Shown: in pieces, positions 5,949 through 7,131 of the stretch
How the letters are laid out: each line of letters begins with the position of its first letter
Position numbering within the stretch: position 1 is the stretch's first letter
Assembly (NCBI GenBank): GCA_965372385.1
Contig: CBDVCD010000177.1
Coordinates: 1 to 7,131 of the forward strand
DNA from: JASJBU01 sp965372385
GTDB lineage: Bacteria; Pseudomonadota; Gammaproteobacteria; Chromatiales; Chromatiaceae
Reading direction: 5' to 3'
Length of the DNA: 7,131 nucleotides
Notes under the pieces: model-generated
Database searches by the model: none
What the model saw: the letters and a program-made list of their open reading frames with translations, nothing else
What the model was told of the DNA's origin: nothing
Position numbers and translations under genes: made by a program

Positions 5949-7131
5949 ACCCGCCTTATCCTGAACCGCTCAAACATGGCGGTTCCCTCGGTAAGCTGAA
6001 CGGGTGAAATCACTGGTGCCGGGATCATCTCCTCGACCCGGTATTCCCGAGTTGGTTCCAGTATCTCCCGTGATGCTAGCAGGGAGCTGCGATCGATCCC
6101 TCCCTGATCGATATAGAGGGCGGGCAGGGTGGTAGGCTCCTCATCCTCATCAAGGTCGAGGGGCTGGATGGAGAGTGGGACTATCTTGCCATGGATGAAT
6201 TGCATACCGATCTCCAGTATCTCCTCATCTTTGCGCAGGGCTCGCCTGATGATGCCCAGCTTCCATTCATCGCGGTTATTGCCGTTCGGTTTGGCGATCA
6301 ATGCAATCTCCCCCACCTGGGGCGGGGTTGTCTGGGGTAGTGGCAGATGCAGGGCAACACCGGACCGGCTCTGGTTGAAACGCCAGCAGTCGAGTGGCTG
6401 ATAGGTATTCGGTCCCACGGTGCCCAGTCCACCCGTCCGCGGGGCGAGGGATATCTCCTCTTTGTCAGCGGCAACAGAGAACCTGGACGCACTTTCTCCG
6501 GTTAAAAAGCGGTGAATTGGCTTTAAACCGAGCCATAATCTCGCCTGGCCAGACGTGATATGGCGCTCACTGTTCCGCTCCAGACGGATATGCCAGGATT
6601 TGAGCATCCGACGCAGGAGATTGGTCGCCGCCCTGGAGCTGAGATGCTGTAGCTCCCGCGGTTTTCTGTCAGCCTGTTTTTCGATGGTGCGCAGGTCCTG
6701 GTGCAACTGCTGGCTGACCGGGATCAGGTTGAACAGGCAGAAGCGGGGAGAGGGCAATGTCTCGATATCCTTGGGGTTGAAAAGATAGGGTGCAACCTCA
6801 CCCAGTCGGTCAATCACATAATGGCCCGCGGGTTCGGGTACAGATTCCAGCTTGTCAAAGCTGGCGGCATCGGCCAGGTTGCTCAGGTAGTTAAATACGC
6901 TTCGTGCCTCACCTGCCTGCAGATGGCAGGGGTCGAGCAGCGATAACAACAGGGTGAGCTTGGTCTGCTGTGAGATGGTCTGGTTGATGGAATGCTCCGG
7001 GTCCTCAATCGGTTCGTTCTGCAGACCCTGCTCCTCGGCCAGGGTATGCAGCTTCACAATCTCTCTGCGTGTCATCATGGCCCGGCAGTCGTACTCCTCG
7101 CAGGCAATGAGATACTCCAAGACAAAAAATC
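5945..7131 (-). CDS. Conserved protein with C-terminal PilZ-like region, probably 5'-truncated by the window
   Basis: At least 391 residues are visible. Numbering here runs from the TTG at 7120, but the frame stays open to the window edge, so the true start probably lies outside. Internal ATGs at 7078 and 7075 are possible, with a GAGGAG that is rather far upstream. No signal peptide or membrane helix is visible. The N-terminal two-thirds is mainly helical (about 45-85 and 157-205). The last 150 residues look beta-rich: WRFNQSRSGVALHLP at 246-260 contains the N-x-S-x-x-G pattern of PilZ domains, followed by VGEIALIAK, WKLGIIRRALR (286-296) and IGMQFIHGKIVPL (304-316). The usual PilZ RxxxR motif is not evident in its expected place. 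I recall proteobacterial proteins of this layout annotated as PilZ-domain or c-di-GMP effector proteins (FimW-like), so a cytoplasmic c-di-GMP-linked role is possible but unproven. The 3' end overlaps yihY by 4 bases. Confidence 0.75.
   Translation of the reverse strand, partial: FFVLEYLIACEEYDCRAMMTRREIVKLHTLAEEQGLQNEPIEDPEHSINQTISQQTKLTLLLSLLDPCHLQAGEARSVFNYLSNLADAASFDKLESVPEPAGHYVIDRLGEVAPYLFNPKDIETLPSPRFCLFNLIPVSQQLHQDLRTIEKQADRKPRELQHLSSRAATNLLRRMLKSWHIRLERNSERHITSGQARLWLGLKPIHRFLTGESASRFSVAADKEEISLAPRTGGLGTVGPNTYQPLDCWRFNQSRSGVALHLPLPQTTPPQVGEIALIAKPNGNNRDEWKLGIIRRALRKDEEILEIGMQFIHGKIVPLSIQPLDLDEDEEPTTLPALYIDQGGIDRSSLLASREILEPTREYRVEEMIPAPVISPVQLTEGTAMFERFRIRRV
5963..5985. repeat. Perfect 7-bp inverted repeat after yihY (weak terminator candidate)
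   Basis: GAACCGC (5963-5969), a 9-base loop, and GCGGTTC (5979-5985) form a perfect hairpin beginning 15 bases after the yihY stop codon. It lies inside the last codons of the convergent gene. Neither strand has a T-tract after it, so it is not a typical intrinsic terminator. It could pause transcription or simply reflect the codons for the Arg-rich C-terminus. Confidence 0.3.

Noticed and set aside
1..7131. Defence island, toxin-antitoxin pair, prophage, insertion sequence or CRISPR.
   Set aside because: No transposase, integrase, repeat-spacer pattern, terminal repeats or defence-gene motifs are visible. RecQ here is the housekeeping form with its usual domains.

Overview
The window reads as GC-rich, densely packed chromosomal DNA of a gammaproteobacterium. 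The evidence is a full-length RecQ, an Hda-type replication regulator and a true BolA, all closely similar to their Escherichia coli counterparts as I remember them. From memory, the neighbourhood yihY / arsC-like / wrbA / hda is also seen in Pseudomonas and related gammaproteobacteria. A purple-sulfur or sulfur-oxidiser type lineage (Chromatiales-like) is possible, but that is a guess. I see no mobile element, CRISPR array, tRNA or rRNA, and no coding stretch that looks foreign.

Layout: (1) 1-93, short leader. (2) 94-2235, plus strand, recQ, complete. (3) 2213-4584, minus strand, five tightly packed genes read right to left: an ArsC/YfgD-family reductase, a WrbA-type flavodoxin-like quinone reductase, hda, bolA, and a small glutaredoxin-like/GST-N protein with a CPYC centre. 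Junctions are a 1-base gap (arsC/wrbA), two one-base TGATG overlaps (wrbA/hda and bolA/grx) and a 54-base gap (hda/bolA), so this is probably one operon with perhaps a second promoter before bolA. (4) 4585-4718, the only sizeable intergenic region. It is divergent and carries a plausible sigma70-type promoter for the operon with an inverted repeat over its -10 box. (5) 4719-5948, plus strand, a YihY-family inner-membrane protein with an added cytoplasmic winged-helix-like tail. (6) 5945 to the window edge, minus strand, a large protein of uncertain function with a PilZ-like motif near its C-terminus, probably truncated at its N-terminus by the window edge.

Theme: the operon joins thiol/flavin redox proteins (a glutaredoxin-dependent reductase fold, a quinone reductase, a glutaredoxin-like protein, BolA) to Hda, the clamp-dependent switch that inactivates DnaA. 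RecQ and the operon converge and overlap at their 3' ends, as do yihY and the PilZ-like gene. Most of this is ordinary conserved housekeeping DNA and I do not see a clear new system. The points most worth a second look are the BolA plus CPYC-glutaredoxin pair downstream of hda, the winged-helix tail on YihY, the PilZ-like protein, and the palindrome over the operon promoter.
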